NCBI RefSeq assembly: GCF_016342265.1 | Contig: NZ_JAEIOS010000011.1 | Span: forward strand, 558,001 to 622,000 | Reading direction: 5' to 3' | Origin: Corynebacterium meridianum | GTDB lineage: Bacteria > Actinomycetota > Actinomycetes > Mycobacteriales > Mycobacteriaceae | DNA: 64,000 bases | Shown: positions 46,127 to 55,528 of the stretch, one piece after another | Position numbering within the stretch: position 1 is the stretch's first letter | Layout: the number at the start of each line of letters is the position of its first letter | Translations under genes and position numbers: made by a program | Notes under the pieces: model-generated | Databases searched by the model: none | Told to the model about the DNA's origin: nothing | What the model saw: only the letters and a program-made list of their open reading frames with translations

Positions 46127-47631
46127 TGTTCTGCGTCCTGCTCCTCTAGAGATTCCGGTACGGGCAGCGCGAGCAGCGCGTCCGCCACCCGCCAGAGCTG
46201 TTCGGAGGATGAGGCCTTGACCAGCACCACGTCCTCCGGACCGAGTGCCGGCTGTACGAAGTTGATTGCGGCGTCGACGGAATCGGCGGTCACGACCCGG
46301 GTGCCCGCGGCTTCCGCCGCCTGCGCCAGGGCGTGTGTGTTGACCCCGGTGCCGACGGCGACGAGGCGGGGGATCCCGCTCTCGCCGAGAAGGGTCCCGA
46401 TCTCAGCGTGCCGGTCGGCGGAATCGGGGCCGAGTTCATTCATCTGCCCTAGTACAGCCCATGCGGTGCCGCCACTCGCCGCCGCGCTGTGGGCGAGTGC
46501 CCTGATTCCCGCGGCCATCGAATCCGGATTGGCGTTGTAGGAGTCGTTGATCACGGTGACCCCGTCGCCTCTCCGGGTGACCTCCATACGCCGGCCCGAC
46601 ACGGGTTCGTGGTCGGAGACCGCGGCACAGACAACGTGGGGGTCGAGGCCGACGCTGACGGCCGCGGCGGTCGCCGCGAGCGCGTTGGCCACCTGGTGCT
46701 CGCCGACGAGGTTCAGGGTCACCCGCTCCGACAGCCCCTCCGGGCCTTCGAGGGTGAAGGTCGCGCGGCACACGTCATCGAGGTCGATTCCGGTGGCACG
46801 GTAGTCGGCGTTCGGGTCACCGGCGGCGCTGAAGGTGACCACCCGGGCGCGGGTTCGTCCGGCCATCGCGGCTACGAGCGGATCGTCCGCGTTGAGAACG
46901 GCCACTCCGCCGGCGGCGGCGTCCGGGAGGACCTCGACCAGTTCGCCCTTGGCGCGGGCGATGGTGTCCCGGTCGCCGAACTCGCCGATGTGTGCGGTCC
47001 CGACATTGAGGACGACCCCGACCACCGGTGGTGCGATGGCCGCGAGTTCCGCGATGTGCCCGACCCCGCGTGCGGACAGCTCCGCCACGAGATAGTCGGT
47101 GTCGGTGGAGCACCGGAGTGCGGTGTAGGGGTGTCCGATCTCGTTGTTGAAGGATCCCGGGGGCGCGACGACGTCTCCGGCTTCACCGAGCACGGAGGCG
47201 ATGAGGTCCTTGACCGTGGTCTTGCCCGCGGAGCCGGTCACCCCGACGACGCGCATGCCGTGTCCGGCCGCGACGTCGACGTTGTGCCGGGCGAGCCTGC
47301 CGAGGGCGGCGATGACCGCCGCCCCGTGGCCGGAGGGGTCATGCTCGTAGGCGGCTGCGTTGCTCTCCGGCGCGGGTACCTCAGGGACGATGATCGACGG
47401 GGCGCCGGTCTCCCTGGCGGCCAGAGCCACCGTGGCCCCCGCGTCAACCGCGCCGACGGCGTAGTCGTGCCCGTCGACCTGCGCACCAGGGAGGCAGACG
47501 AACAGGCCACCCGGGCCGATCCGCCGCGAATCGAACTCGACCGCACCGGTGACGATGGCCTCCGGGTCCGCTCCGTCCACGAGGTAGCCGCCGGTCACCC
47601 CGAGAATGTCACTGACAGACATCCGGATCAT
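46123..47631 (-). CDS. murF: UDP-MurNAc-tripeptide D-alanyl-D-alanine ligase
   Basis: This 502-residue ligase adds D-Ala-D-Ala to UDP-MurNAc-tripeptide. P-loop [27 protein letters not shown], and the substrate loop [16 protein letters not shown] are intact. The N-terminal domain opens [13 protein letters not shown]. Start ATG 47631 overlaps murE (ATGA); a second ATG at codon 4 is possible. Same strand as mraY. Confidence 0.97.
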   Translation of the reverse strand: MIRMSVSDILGVTGGYLVDGADPEAIVTGAVEFDSRRIGPGGLFVCLPGAQVDGHDYAVGAVDAGATVALAARETGAPSIIVPEVPAPESNAAAYEHDPSGHGAAVIAALGRLARHNVDVAAGHGMRVVGVTGSAGKTTVKDLIASVLGEAGDVVAPPGSFNNEIGHPYTALRCSTDTDYLVAELSARGVGHIAELAAIAPPVVGVVLNVGTAHIGEFGDRDTIARAKGELVEVLPDAAAGGVAVLNADDPLVAAMAGRTRARVVTFSAAGDPNADYRATGIDLDDVCRATFTLEGPEGLSERVTLNLVGEHQVANALAATAAAVSVGLDPHVVCAAVSDHEPVSGRRMEVTRRGDGVTVINDSYNANPDSMAAGIRALAHSAAASGGTAWAVLGQMNELGPDSADRHAEIGTLLGESGIPRLVAVGTGVNTHALAQAAEAAGTRVVTADSVDAAINFVQPALGPEDVVLVKASSSEQLWRVADALLALPVPESLEEQDAEQ

Positions 47632-49175
47632 GACTGTCCCTCCGTTTCCTTTTCCACACTCAACCGGTCATTGATCGCCCGCGTCAGACACTCCGCGTCA
47701 TCGAACGGATGCCGGACATCCCCGACCAATTGGCCGGTCTCGTGACCTTTTCCGGCGATGATGACGGCATCCCCGGGACGGGCCCAGTCGACGGCTGCCC
47801 GGATGGCCTCCTCGCGGGAACCGATCTCCCTGATGTCGGCCACCCGCTTCTTCTTGCCCGCGCTCTTCCGCTCCCGGACCGCCTCCCGTGCCCCCTGGAG
47901 CACCGCGGCCCGGATTTCCCCGGGATCCTCGCTGCGGGGGTTGTCGTCCGTGATGATCACGAGGTCAGCGGCCTTCGCCGCGGCCGATCCCATCAGCGGT
48001 CGTTTCGCCGAGTCCCGGTCACCGCCGGCACCGATTACGATTCCGACCCGCCCCTCCGCCTGGCTCCGGAGAGTCTTCAGAACGGCGGACACCGCAGCCG
48101 GCTTGTGCGCGTAGTCGACGACGGCCAGGAAGTCCTGGCCTCGATCGATGTTCTGCATCCGTCCCGGTACCACGACGTGCGCCAACCCACCGGCCACGGT
48201 TTTCGGGTCCTCCCCGGCGGCGACCGCCATCGTGAGTGCGAGGGCGGCGTTGGCCACGTTGAACCGACCGGGGAGCGGTATCTCGCAGGCGATGTCCCGG
48301 CCGTCGATGTGGACGTTGAAACGCTGTGATCCGGCGGCACCGATCTCCGGCTCACCGACCGTCACGGATGCGGGACGTGTACCCGTGGAGACGGTCGTCG
48401 CGGCGGGGCCGGCGAGTCGCGACAGTTTCTGGCCGAAGTCATCGTCGACGCAGATCACCGAATGCTTCGCCCGGATCGGAGAACCGGGACGGAAGAACCG
48501 CGCCTTGGTGGCGAAATAGTCCTCCATGGTCTCGTGGAAGTCGAGGTGGTCCTGGGAGAGGTTGGTGAAGCCGGCGACATCGAATTCCGTGCCGACGATC
48601 CGGCCGAGGGCGATCGCGTGCGAGGAGACCTCCATCACCACATGGGTGACTCCCCCCGCCGACATCCGGGCGAGAACCTCCTGCAGAACCGGTGCCTCGG
48701 GCGTCGTCAACTCGGTCGGAACAGGCTCTCCGTTGATCCGGGTTCCGTTCGTCCCGATCACCCCGACACTGTGTCCCGCCGCGAGCAGCGCGGCCTCGAG
48801 AAGGTAGCTGGTCGTAGTCTTCCCGGAGGTGCCGGTGACACCGAACAGCGTCATGTCGCGGGAGGGGTGACCATTGACGACGGCCGCCACCTTGCCCAGG
48901 ATCGCCCGTACATCGTCGACGACGATGACGGGTCGCTTCTCGTGCCGATCCGCGAGGATCTTCTCCCCCTCTGCATCCGTCAGGATCGCTGCCGCGGATG
49001 AATCCCGGGCGTACTTCGCCCCGTGGGTGCGGGTACCGGGGACCGCCGCGAACAGGCCGCCCTCCGGTAGCTCCTGGGCATTGATCCCGATCGCGCTGAC
49101 GCGCACCGAGGTGCCGGACCCCTGACTGAGGCTGCCGCCACTCAATTCGGCGATGGTATCCAGTGTGATTGCCAC
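47628..49175 (-). CDS. murE: UDP-MurNAc-dipeptide meso-DAP ligase
   Basis: This 515-residue ligase has P-loop LFGVTGTSGKTTTSYLLEAA and the meso-DAP specificity motif DDNPRSEDP (DNPR), so the wall is of the meso-DAP type expected in corynebacteria. Substrate motifs are NLSQDHLDFH and DYAHKPAAV. The GTG start at 49175 has AAGGAG upstream at long spacing. A promoter-like TACAAT (49238-49243) is seen in the 132-bp gap to ftsI, so it may be transcribed independently. Confidence 0.97.
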   Translation of the reverse strand: MAITLDTIAELSGGSLSQGSGTSVRVSAIGINAQELPEGGLFAAVPGTRTHGAKYARDSSAAAILTDAEGEKILADRHEKRPVIVVDDVRAILGKVAAVVNGHPSRDMTLFGVTGTSGKTTTSYLLEAALLAAGHSVGVIGTNGTRINGEPVPTELTTPEAPVLQEVLARMSAGGVTHVVMEVSSHAIALGRIVGTEFDVAGFTNLSQDHLDFHETMEDYFATKARFFRPGSPIRAKHSVICVDDDFGQKLSRLAGPAATTVSTGTRPASVTVGEPEIGAAGSQRFNVHIDGRDIACEIPLPGRFNVANAALALTMAVAAGEDPKTVAGGLAHVVVPGRMQNIDRGQDFLAVVDYAHKPAAVSAVLKTLRSQAEGRVGIVIGAGGDRDSAKRPLMGSAAAKAADLVIITDDNPRSEDPGEIRAAVLQGAREAVRERKSAGKKKRVADIREIGSREEAIRAAVDWARPGDAVIIAGKGHETGQLVGDVRHPFDDAECLTRAINDRLSVEKETEGQS

Positions 49176-49237
49176 GATTCTGGCACACTCCTTATTACTT
49201 TCGGATCGGTACTGCCTCGGTTACGGGGCGGAACGTG

Positions 49238-49243
49238 ATTGTA
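49238..49243 (-). promoter_or_regulatory. Possible internal promoter before murE
   Basis: On the minus strand AGATACAATC carries a near-consensus -10 (TACAAT), about 63 bp before the murE start. The -35 is weak. The 132-bp gap here is unusually long for this tightly packed cluster. Confidence 0.4.
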
Positions 49244-49307
49244 TCTGTGGTTCCCGGCGGGCGGGAGTCCCGGGCCGGTGAACGGATGGTGCCCCACCCG
49301 GGCCTGA

Positions 49308-51293
49308 TCACTGCGCCTGGAGGATGAGATCTCCTTCCCTCGGGGGCGACAACGGCACGTTGTCGCGGTTGAGCAGCCACGCCGCGATGTCGTGGAAGAG
49401 CGGGGCCGCGGACTGTCCCCCCTCCCCGTGCACACCGCGTTCCGGATCGTCCAGCATGAGCGCGATGACGAACCGTGGATCGTCCGCGGGCGCGATCCCG
49501 GCGAAGGTGATCCAGTAGTCGGAGTTCGAGTAGCAGTCGCAGTCGGGGTTCACCTGTTGGGCGGTGCCCGTCTTGCCCGCGATCTGGTAGCCCTCAACCG
49601 CGGCCTGGGGCCCCGTCCCCTGCTGTACACCGGACGGATCCCGTTGGGTGACGGCCTGGAACATTCCCCGGAGGGTGCGTGCGGTCTCCGGGCTCACGAC
49701 CCGGACCCGCTCCGGTTCCGGCTGTTCGATGGTCTCACCATCGGGTGTGGTGACCGACCGGATGATCCGCGGCTGGATGCGCTCGCCGTCGTTGGCCACA
49801 GTCTGGTAGACACCGGCCATCTGCAGCAGGGTCAGTGACATGCCCTGCCCGATCGGCAGGTTGGCGAATGTTCCACCGGACCACTGCGATCGGTCGAGGA
49901 GCAGGCCAGGGGATTCGCCCGGGAGCTCGATACCCGTGTATCGGCCCACACCGAAGTTGTCGAGCATCTCTGCGAACCGGTCCTGGCCGACGCGGTCCGC
50001 CAGCATCAGGGTGCCGACGTTGGAGGACTTGCCGAAGACACCGGTTGTGGTGAATGGCACCACCCCGTGCGGCCATGCGTCCTTCACGGTGACCCCGGCC
50101 ATGTCGATGGACCCGGGTACCTGGAGCACCTCGTCCGGGGTCGTGACACCGTCCTCGATCGCGGCGGCGGCGGTGATGATCTTCGCCACCGATCCGGGTT
50201 CGAACGGCGCCTGGACCGCGGGATTACCGAAGAACCTGCCCTTGGCCAGCTGCCGCTCGATGTCGCCGGTCGGGTCGATGGTGTCGGTGTTGGCCATCGC
50301 GAGGACCTCACCGGTGGCGGAATCGAGGACCACGGCGGAGGCGGATTTCGCCCGGGAGTTCTCCTTCGCCTGTTCCAGCTGCTGCTGCACGTAGGTCTGG
50401 AGGTCCAGATCGAGGGTCAGCTCGATATCCGATCCATGGACGACGGGCACCTGGTCCCGTAGGGTCCCGGGGATGATCTGACCGTTGGTGGACACGTCCT
50501 CGGTCGACTTGCCGTTGATGCCGGAGAGCACTCCGTCCGAGGACGCCTCCAGACCGAACTGTCCCTCGCCGTCAATCGAGATCTTGCCGATCACGTTCTC
50601 GGCGATGGCACCGTTCGGGTACTGGCGGATGTCCTGTCGGTCCGCGGCGACCCCGGGGAAGCGCTCGGCGATATCGACCGCGACGTCGGGATCGACGTTC
50701 CGCACCAGGACCGTGTACGAGTTGTCGGCCTGCAGCTTCCGGAGGATCTCCGCGGGCTTGACCTTCTGCGCGGATGCACCTGATTCCCGGACCATCTGGG
50801 GTATGACGGTCGCCATCTCATCCAGAACCTCCTCGACCGGCGGGAACTTCGCGAGCTGTTCCGGGTCACCCGAGTCGACGGCCATGTCGTGCCGCTCCTG
50901 GATCTCCCGGCGGAGGACGAGTGGGGCGACGGTCAGTGAGCGCGCCTGCATGGTGTACGCCAGTTGCGCACCGTCCCGGTCCGTGACCGTTCCACGACGC
51001 GCGAAGTCGGTGTATTCCCGGCTGCGCTGGTTCTGGGCCTGGGCCGCGAGTTCCGGTCCCCAGACGAGCTGGACGCAGGCCAGTCGGAGGGTCAGCAGGA
51101 TGACACCGACGATGACGAGCGTGCGGACGATCCGCAGGCGGCGGTGCATCTGGTCCGGTCCGGTCGAGGCCTTCGGGGCGGCCTGGTGTCCCAGGGCTGC
51201 GGACGTCCGGTCCACCGACCGTGCAGGTTCACCGGGCCGTGGGGTCCGGGGCTTCGGCCGACGGTCTCCCCTCCCACGGTCCGGAGGGGTCAC
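49308..51293 (-). CDS. ftsI: Division-specific transpeptidase FtsI (PBP3-like)
   Basis: This 661-residue class B PBP has a long basic and Pro-rich cytoplasmic extension (1 to about 52), one TM (VRTLVIVGVILLTLRLACVQ) and a PBP dimerisation domain. The transpeptidase domain has SVAK (nucleophile Ser near 367), SSN (about 420) and KTGTA (about 571). A Cys-rich PDCDCYS stretch follows KTG. It crosslinks septal peptidoglycan with FtsW. The GTG start at 51293 overlaps the ftsL-like stop. Confidence 0.96.
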   Translation of the reverse strand: MTPPDRGRGDRRPKPRTPRPGEPARSVDRTSAALGHQAAPKASTGPDQMHRRLRIVRTLVIVGVILLTLRLACVQLVWGPELAAQAQNQRSREYTDFARRGTVTDRDGAQLAYTMQARSLTVAPLVLRREIQERHDMAVDSGDPEQLAKFPPVEEVLDEMATVIPQMVRESGASAQKVKPAEILRKLQADNSYTVLVRNVDPDVAVDIAERFPGVAADRQDIRQYPNGAIAENVIGKISIDGEGQFGLEASSDGVLSGINGKSTEDVSTNGQIIPGTLRDQVPVVHGSDIELTLDLDLQTYVQQQLEQAKENSRAKSASAVVLDSATGEVLAMANTDTIDPTGDIERQLAKGRFFGNPAVQAPFEPGSVAKIITAAAAIEDGVTTPDEVLQVPGSIDMAGVTVKDAWPHGVVPFTTTGVFGKSSNVGTLMLADRVGQDRFAEMLDNFGVGRYTGIELPGESPGLLLDRSQWSGGTFANLPIGQGMSLTLLQMAGVYQTVANDGERIQPRIIRSVTTPDGETIEQPEPERVRVVSPETARTLRGMFQAVTQRDPSGVQQGTGPQAAVEGYQIAGKTGTAQQVNPDCDCYSNSDYWITFAGIAPADDPRFVIALMLDDPERGVHGEGGQSAAPLFHDIAAWLLNRDNVPLSPPREGDLILQAQ

Positions 51294-52135
51294 CGTCCGC
51301 TCCCGCCCGTCCGGTCGGAGCGGACATTCGGTGAGTACGGTGCGACGGCGGGCACCTGGCTGTTTGCACCCACTACCGGTTCAGAGCGGTCGGGAGCCTG
51401 CCTCAGGGCGGGAATCCCGCCCTGAGGCAGTGGCTGAACCTGTTCCGTCACGGCGTCGGTCTCCACCGGATCACTGCTCGCCGGGCGTGGAAGTACCCGT
51501 GAGCCGTTGACGTCGATGATCGGGCGGACCGCTGCGGGATCCGCGGCGCGAACCTCGTCGACCGCGCCGTCAGGCCCGACCGAGAGCACACCCGGCTGAT
51601 CGGGGACGACCATGCCGAGCTCCGCGGCACGGCGGGCGATCTCGGCCGATGACGTGGCGGACTGGCGATCCCGGTTCAGCGTCTCCAGTTGGTTTCCCAG
51701 TCTGCTGTCGGTCCGGGACAGCTCGTGGAGACGGAAGGTCTGTTGCGTGGTCACACCGGAGAGGTACATGGTCAGCATGACACCGGCGAGGAGGGTGACG
51801 ACGAGAGCCGCCGCGAAGCGGACGCGTACGGGGTCGGCTTTCGGCGCGACGATCCGGCGTCCGCGGACCGACACGACCTGTCGGGAACCGGGGGTGCGCT
51901 GGAACCTGCGGCGCTGCGGCGTCGGCGCCGCAGGCTGCTGCCTCGTCGGACGGGTACGCGGGGCGGGGTGGAGGTCCACGATCGCCGCTCCGGAGGTGGC
52001 GGTACGGGTTCCGCCGCGGTGGGAGTATTCCCGGTTCCCCGATGCATGGTTGGGTGCGGACCGGCGCGTGGGGGCAGCCGGTGCCGCGACGTAACTCGTT
52101 TCGGGGGTCGCCCGGAGGCGTGCTGTGGTGCTCAT
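51290..52135 (-). CDS. ftsL: FtsL-like division protein, extended
   Basis: This 281-residue protein has an unusually long basic, Ser/Pro/Arg-rich cytoplasmic N-terminus (about 1-105), one TM ([20 protein letters not shown]) and a short coiled-coil region ([20 protein letters not shown]). A long Pro/Asp-rich exported tail follows. Position between rsmH and ftsI and topology identify FtsL; sequence conservation is low in this family, and standard FtsL is about 120 residues. The ATG overlaps rsmH (ATGA) and its stop overlaps ftsI. Confidence 0.8.
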   Translation of the reverse strand: MSTTARLRATPETSYVAAPAAPTRRSAPNHASGNREYSHRGGTRTATSGAAIVDLHPAPRTRPTRQQPAAPTPQRRRFQRTPGSRQVVSVRGRRIVAPKADPVRVRFAAALVVTLLAGVMLTMYLSGVTTQQTFRLHELSRTDSRLGNQLETLNRDRQSATSSAEIARRAAELGMVVPDQPGVLSVGPDGAVDEVRAADPAAVRPIIDVNGSRVLPRPASSDPVETDAVTEQVQPLPQGGIPALRQAPDRSEPVVGANSQVPAVAPYSPNVRSDRTGGSGR

Positions 52136-53142
52136 CGGGTTTCTCCGTTCGACTGGGCTATCCGTTCCACGGCGCGGACACGCACCGGTGCCGCCCTGGG
52201 GTTGTCTTCGATCTCGTGTCGCGGGGCTTTTTCCGCACCACGGGTCACCAGCCGGAACTCGGGGGCGGTTCCGGGTAGATCCATCGGCAGTCCCTTGGGG
52301 GACCTCGACGTGGTGAGTTCCGTGAGGGCCTTCTTGACGATGCGGTCCTCCAGGGACTGGTAGGCCATGAATACCGCCCGTCCACCGACGCGTAGTTCGT
52401 GGGTGATCGCCGGCACCACGGCGGCGACTGAATCGAGCTCGCCGTTGACTTCCACGCGCAGCGCCTGGAAGGTTCGCTTGGCCGGGTGTCCCCCGGTGCG
52501 CCGCGCTGCCGCCGGGATGGTGGCGTAGAGCAGCTCCACCAACCGTCCGGACGTGGTGAACGGCGCTTTCTCCCGTTCTCGCAGCACCGCGGAGGCGATC
52601 TTTCCCGCGAAGCGCTCGTCGCCGTAGGTTTTCAGTACGTGCGCGAGTTCACCGTGCCCGTAGGTGTTCAGGATGTCGGCGGCGGTGATACCGGAGGTCG
52701 GGTCCATCCGCATGTCGAGCGGTGCATCCTTCGAGTAGGCGAAGCCCCGCTCCGCCTGGTCCAGCTGCATGGATGAGACCCCGAGGTCGAACAGGGCACC
52801 GGCGACACCGTGTCTCCTGACGACGGAGCAGGGCTCACTGTCGTCGGAGTCCACGGCGGAGACGAATCTGTCGAATCGGGTGTGCAGTCCACGGAAACGA
52901 TCACCGAAGGGCTTCAGGCGATCGGTGGCCTGTTCCAGAGCGAGAGGATCCCGGTCGAGTCCGATGACCCGGACTCCGGGGAACACCGTGAGAAGGTACT
53001 CGCTGTGTCCTCCTGCACCGAGTGTCCCGTCGATGATCACCGCATCGTCTCCGGCGTCGACGACCGCGGGACGGAGCAGTTCCGCCACCCGTTCCCGCAG
53101 GACGGGGACATGGCCGTGAGTGCCGTTTCCGGTCATCGTCAT
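52132..53142 (-). CDS. rsmH: 16S rRNA m4C1402 methyltransferase RsmH
   Basis: This 336-residue enzyme methylates N4 of C1402 in 16S rRNA. Motifs [40 protein letters not shown] and [16 protein letters not shown] are typical. It is the second gene of the dcw cluster. AGGAGG lies 4 nt before the ATG at 53142; another ATG at 53136 is in frame and slightly better spaced. The frame extends upstream to 53700 but only antisense to the mraZ region. Confidence 0.95.
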   Translation of the reverse strand: MTMTGNGTHGHVPVLRERVAELLRPAVVDAGDDAVIIDGTLGAGGHSEYLLTVFPGVRVIGLDRDPLALEQATDRLKPFGDRFRGLHTRFDRFVSAVDSDDSEPCSVVRRHGVAGALFDLGVSSMQLDQAERGFAYSKDAPLDMRMDPTSGITAADILNTYGHGELAHVLKTYGDERFAGKIASAVLREREKAPFTTSGRLVELLYATIPAAARRTGGHPAKRTFQALRVEVNGELDSVAAVVPAITHELRVGGRAVFMAYQSLEDRIVKKALTELTTSRSPKGLPMDLPGTAPEFRLVTRGAEKAPRHEIEDNPRAAPVRVRAVERIAQSNGETR

Positions 53143-53335
53143 CGCCCCTCCTGGTCGATCGTGCAGGGCTCCGGGCCCGGGAATTGCTGTCATTGTCTTC
53201 GAGGGGGTGAATACAGGGCCCTGTCCGGGGCGCCTATCTGATGTCGGGGAAGTACACCAGAGCGACACTCCGGACAGAGTCCGTGCACGCACTCCACTCG
53301 ATTCAGTTGTTGTGGTCCGCGTTCCGTACCCATGG

Positions 53336-53767
53336 TCAGATGAGACCACTGAGGTCCGGGTCCGCGGCCGAGGAGAACATCTCCTCGGTCTGCTTCTGGT
53401 ATTCGTTCCAGGACTCGGCATCCCAGATCTCGAGGGACTCGACCGCGCCGATGACCACACACTCCTTGGTGAGCCCCGCGTATTCGCGGTGCGCCGGAGA
53501 GAGCGTGATCCTGCCGTGACCGTCTGGCCGCTGCTCGACCGCACTTGCGGCGAGGTTGCGGATGAAGGCACGGGCCCTCGGGTTGGTACGCGAGATCTCG
53601 GCGGCACGCCGGGTGCGCGCCTCGAACTCTTCCTTGGGGAAGACCGCCAGAGAGTGGTCCTGCCCCATGGAAACGACGAGACCACCGGCCAGTTCCTCAC
53701 GGAACTTCGCCGGCAGGGTCAACCTCCCCTTGTCATCGAGCTTTGGCGTGTAGGTACCGAGGAACAT
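53336..53767 (-). CDS. mraZ: Transcriptional regulator MraZ
   Basis: This 143-residue protein has two SpoVT/AbrB-like repeats: [20 protein letters not shown] and [20 protein letters not shown], separated by a helix. MraZ forms a ring that binds repeats upstream of its own gene and represses the dcw promoter. I use ATG 53767, preceded by AAAGGCGG at 8 nt; a GTG at 53776 is less likely. There is a 193-bp gap before rsmH. Repeats fitting its operator are at 53852-53891. Confidence 0.95.
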   Translation of the reverse strand: MFLGTYTPKLDDKGRLTLPAKFREELAGGLVVSMGQDHSLAVFPKEEFEARTRRAAEISRTNPRARAFIRNLAASAVEQRPDGHGRITLSPAHREYAGLTKECVVIGAVESLEIWDAESWNEYQKQTEEMFSSAADPDLSGLI

Positions 53768-53851
53768 GATCGGCACCGCCTTTCACCCGCGTGTCACTTT
53801 TGGGAGATCAATCCGTCTCGGGTGGTCCAACCGGGACACGTGTGCCCGGAT

Positions 53852-53891
53852 CTCCCACCACCAAGCACCACACTACCCCACTTTCCCCCAC
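53852..53891 (-). repeat. MraZ operator, four 10-bp-spaced boxes
   Basis: Read on the minus strand, four consecutive 10-bp units start GTGGGGGAAA, GTGGGGTAGT, GTGGTGCTTG and GTGGTGGGAG. This matches the spaced GTGGG-type repeats bound by MraZ in the mraZ promoters of diverse bacteria. The distance to the mraZ ATG is 85 bp. Confidence 0.8.
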
Positions 53892-54119
53892 CAACAACAC
53901 CTCAAACCGCATTTTCCCCCATCCAGCCACCGTTAAAACCGTCTTGAACTGGGGTTATCAATCAGCCATCAAGGTGGGGCACATTGAGGGATCCACCCCA
54001 CCAACTCCCCCAAAAGCGCCAGAAGCTCACTCTTCCCCCACGGATCACAACAGCTACAGAGCTCACAGAGAGACCGCTGACCAGCATTTTTGACTTCTCC
54101 CCCGGTCCAGATCGTGGCG

Positions 54120-54162
54120 GTGGGAGAAAGTGGGGAACGAAGGTGGGCGAAAGTGGGAACCC
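54120..54162 (+). repeat. Second cluster of MraZ-box-like repeats
   Basis: On the plus strand two pairs of 10-bp units read GTGGGAGAAA-GTGGGGAACG and, after a 3-nt insert, GTGGGCGAAA-GTGGGAACCC. They resemble the mraZ operator, lie some 230 bp upstream of it and face the other way. No gene starts here. Confidence 0.55.
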
Positions 54163-54230
54163 GGGGCGCACGGAGCGGAGCGATCAGCTACACAATCGTC
54201 GCAACCCCACCCGGAAGTGCCGGAATACCA

Positions 54231-54264
54231 AAGGACCCCACCGGCGACAACCGGTGGGGTCCTT
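54231..54264 (-). terminator. Terminator of the DUF3040 gene
   Basis: The arms AAGGACCCCACCGG (54231-54244) and CCGGTGGGGTCCTT (54251-54264) are perfect 14-bp inverted repeats with a 6-nt loop, 33 bp downstream of the DUF3040 stop. Short T-runs flank both sides, so it may work in both directions. Confidence 0.8.
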
Positions 54265-54296
54265 TCTCAGTCAGCCCGGGAGGAGCTGCACCCTAA

Positions 54297-54704
54297 TCAA
54301 TCCTCGAAGCGTTTGCGGAATCGTTCCTCCATGGCAGAGCCGAGACCGAACCCGGATCCACCGGATCCCCCCAGTCGCGTCCGGCGCGACGGCCCTCCGG
54401 AGAAGTCGAGATCGAGGCCATCCGAGCTGTCACCGCCATTCAGCATCCAGACCCCGGCACCGAACATCACGAGGAAACCGAGCACGCTCAGTGCGACGAA
54501 CCAGAGGCTCTGCAGGCTGAGTGCGACACCCCCGATGAGGAGCAGCAGGCCCACCGCTCCGATCGCGATACCCCGCAGGGAGATCGCGGGTCGTCGGGAT
54601 TCGGCGGAGACACCCGCACCGAGGCCCGCCCCGAACTTGGGGTCGGACATGAGCGATTCCTCGATCTCTCGGAACATCCTCTGTTCCTGCTCAGAAAGCG
54701 ACAT
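54297..54704 (-). CDS. DUF3040 family membrane protein
   Basis: This 135-residue protein opens with the DUF3040 signature MSLSEQEQRMFREIEESLMS and DPKF. Two TM helices follow (IAIGAVGLLLLIGGVALSLQ and LWFVALSVLGFLVMFGAGVW). The C-terminal tail is Gly/Ser/Arg-rich and probably cytoplasmic. The family is actinobacterial, often next to the dcw cluster, and has no known function. ATG 54704; an upstream frame to 54821 is not supported. Confidence 0.88.
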   Translation of the reverse strand: MSLSEQEQRMFREIEESLMSDPKFGAGLGAGVSAESRRPAISLRGIAIGAVGLLLLIGGVALSLQSLWFVALSVLGFLVMFGAGVWMLNGGDSSDGLDLDFSGGPSRRTRLGGSGGSGFGLGSAMEERFRKRFED

Positions 54705-54841
54705 GGTGAACCTCCCGGGATGTGGCGCCAGACTTCTGTGTCGTGCTGTCATTAACGATAACGCCCAGATTATCCGGAAAGTTCCCGACATGTCACCGCT
54801 GGAGCACACCCCCGCACCCATGCCCGACCCGGACGGTCCGG

Positions 54842-55264
54842 TCAGGCGGCCGAAGGCAGGACACCCTCCCGACGCTCCGCGGCATCGATGAACCGGCCCA
54901 CCTCATTCAGGAACGCCCCGACACGATCCGCATCCGGGCACCCACCCGCATACATCGCCCGGTCCCGCAGACGCGAGTACCGGGACATCCGCGCCGCCCA
55001 GCGCGCACCGTCGGCGTCGAGCAGGGCGAGTTGATCCCAGGCACTGGTGGGCAGCCGACGCTTCCGGGAGACGGGGCTATCGGCGACGAGGGCGCCTGCC
55101 GTACGCAGCGCCGCCCGGTACCCCTCCTCCACGGCCGCATCGTAGATGCCCTCCGACTGCCGGGCGCGGGCCTCCGCGAGCAGAACGGTGGCACGACGCA
55201 GGTACTCCGCCCGGCGTCCGCCGACCCGGTTGAACCGCGTGGTCGCGGAAATGACGTTCGACAT
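54842..55264 (-). CDS. HEPN-domain protein, SAV_6107 type
   Basis: This 140-residue, all-helical protein has the pattern FNRVGGRRAEYLRRATVLLA and EGIYDAAVEEGYRAALRTAG, which I recognise as the SAV_6107 HEPN family of actinobacteria. HEPN ribonucleases use Rx4-6H; I see no histidine in the mature sequence, so nuclease activity is unlikely. ATG 55264 (MSNVIS) is preferred to 55291. A LexA-like palindrome with a -10-like TATAAA lies about 100 bp upstream. Confidence 0.75.
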   Translation of the reverse strand: MSNVISATTRFNRVGGRRAEYLRRATVLLAEARARQSEGIYDAAVEEGYRAALRTAGALVADSPVSRKRRLPTSAWDQLALLDADGARWAARMSRYSRLRDRAMYAGGCPDADRVGAFLNEVGRFIDAAERREGVLPSAA

Positions 55265-55362
55265 GATCCGATCACCCTCCTCGTGGCCCACATCCCGGTA
55301 CCGGGATGTCTACGGTCGCAGCCCTTCAGCTACCTGTGCACGATAGGTGGCCCGGCGGACAG

Positions 55363-55404
55363 CCCCTCCACTTTATAGAACATATGTTCTACAAAGTGGA
55401 GGGG
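55363..55404. promoter_or_regulatory. 42-bp near-perfect palindrome containing a LexA-like box
   Basis: The arms (55363-55383 and 55384-55404) match at 20 of 21 positions with no loop. The centre reads TAGAACATATGTTCTA, which fits the GAAC-N4-GTTC core of actinobacterial SOS boxes. Outward-facing -10-like hexamers, TACAAA on the plus strand and TATAAA on the minus, flank the core. It is therefore a good candidate for a divergent, repressor-controlled promoter between the HEPN gene and the acetyltransferase. Confidence 0.55.
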
Positions 55405-55528
55405 TGATCTTCCTCTTTTGCACAACCACCACCGACCCCACCGCCGACCGGTCCGGAGAAGCACGGGACCGCCGCAGCCCAACCCCGGGTGCTGCACCCG
55501 ACCGGCCGATCGTGGTTCCATGGATCCC

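Larger units (their letters stand above)
53768..54230. other. Gene-free upstream region of the dcw cluster
   Basis: About 530 bp (53768-54296) hold no gene. It contains the MraZ boxes (53852-53891), a possible minus promoter around TTGATA/TTTAAC (53936-53964), a second set of MraZ-box-like repeats on the plus strand (54120-54162) and a terminator for the DUF3040 gene. Confidence 0.7.

Noticed and set aside
53936..53964. Promoter for mraZ (TTGATA / TTTAAC)
   Set aside because: Plausible spacing but weak hexamers; not listed as its own feature, only mentioned in the intergenic entry.
54842..55264. HEPN protein as a toxin RNase
   Set aside because: The catalytic Rx4-6H motif is absent; there is no histidine after the start used.
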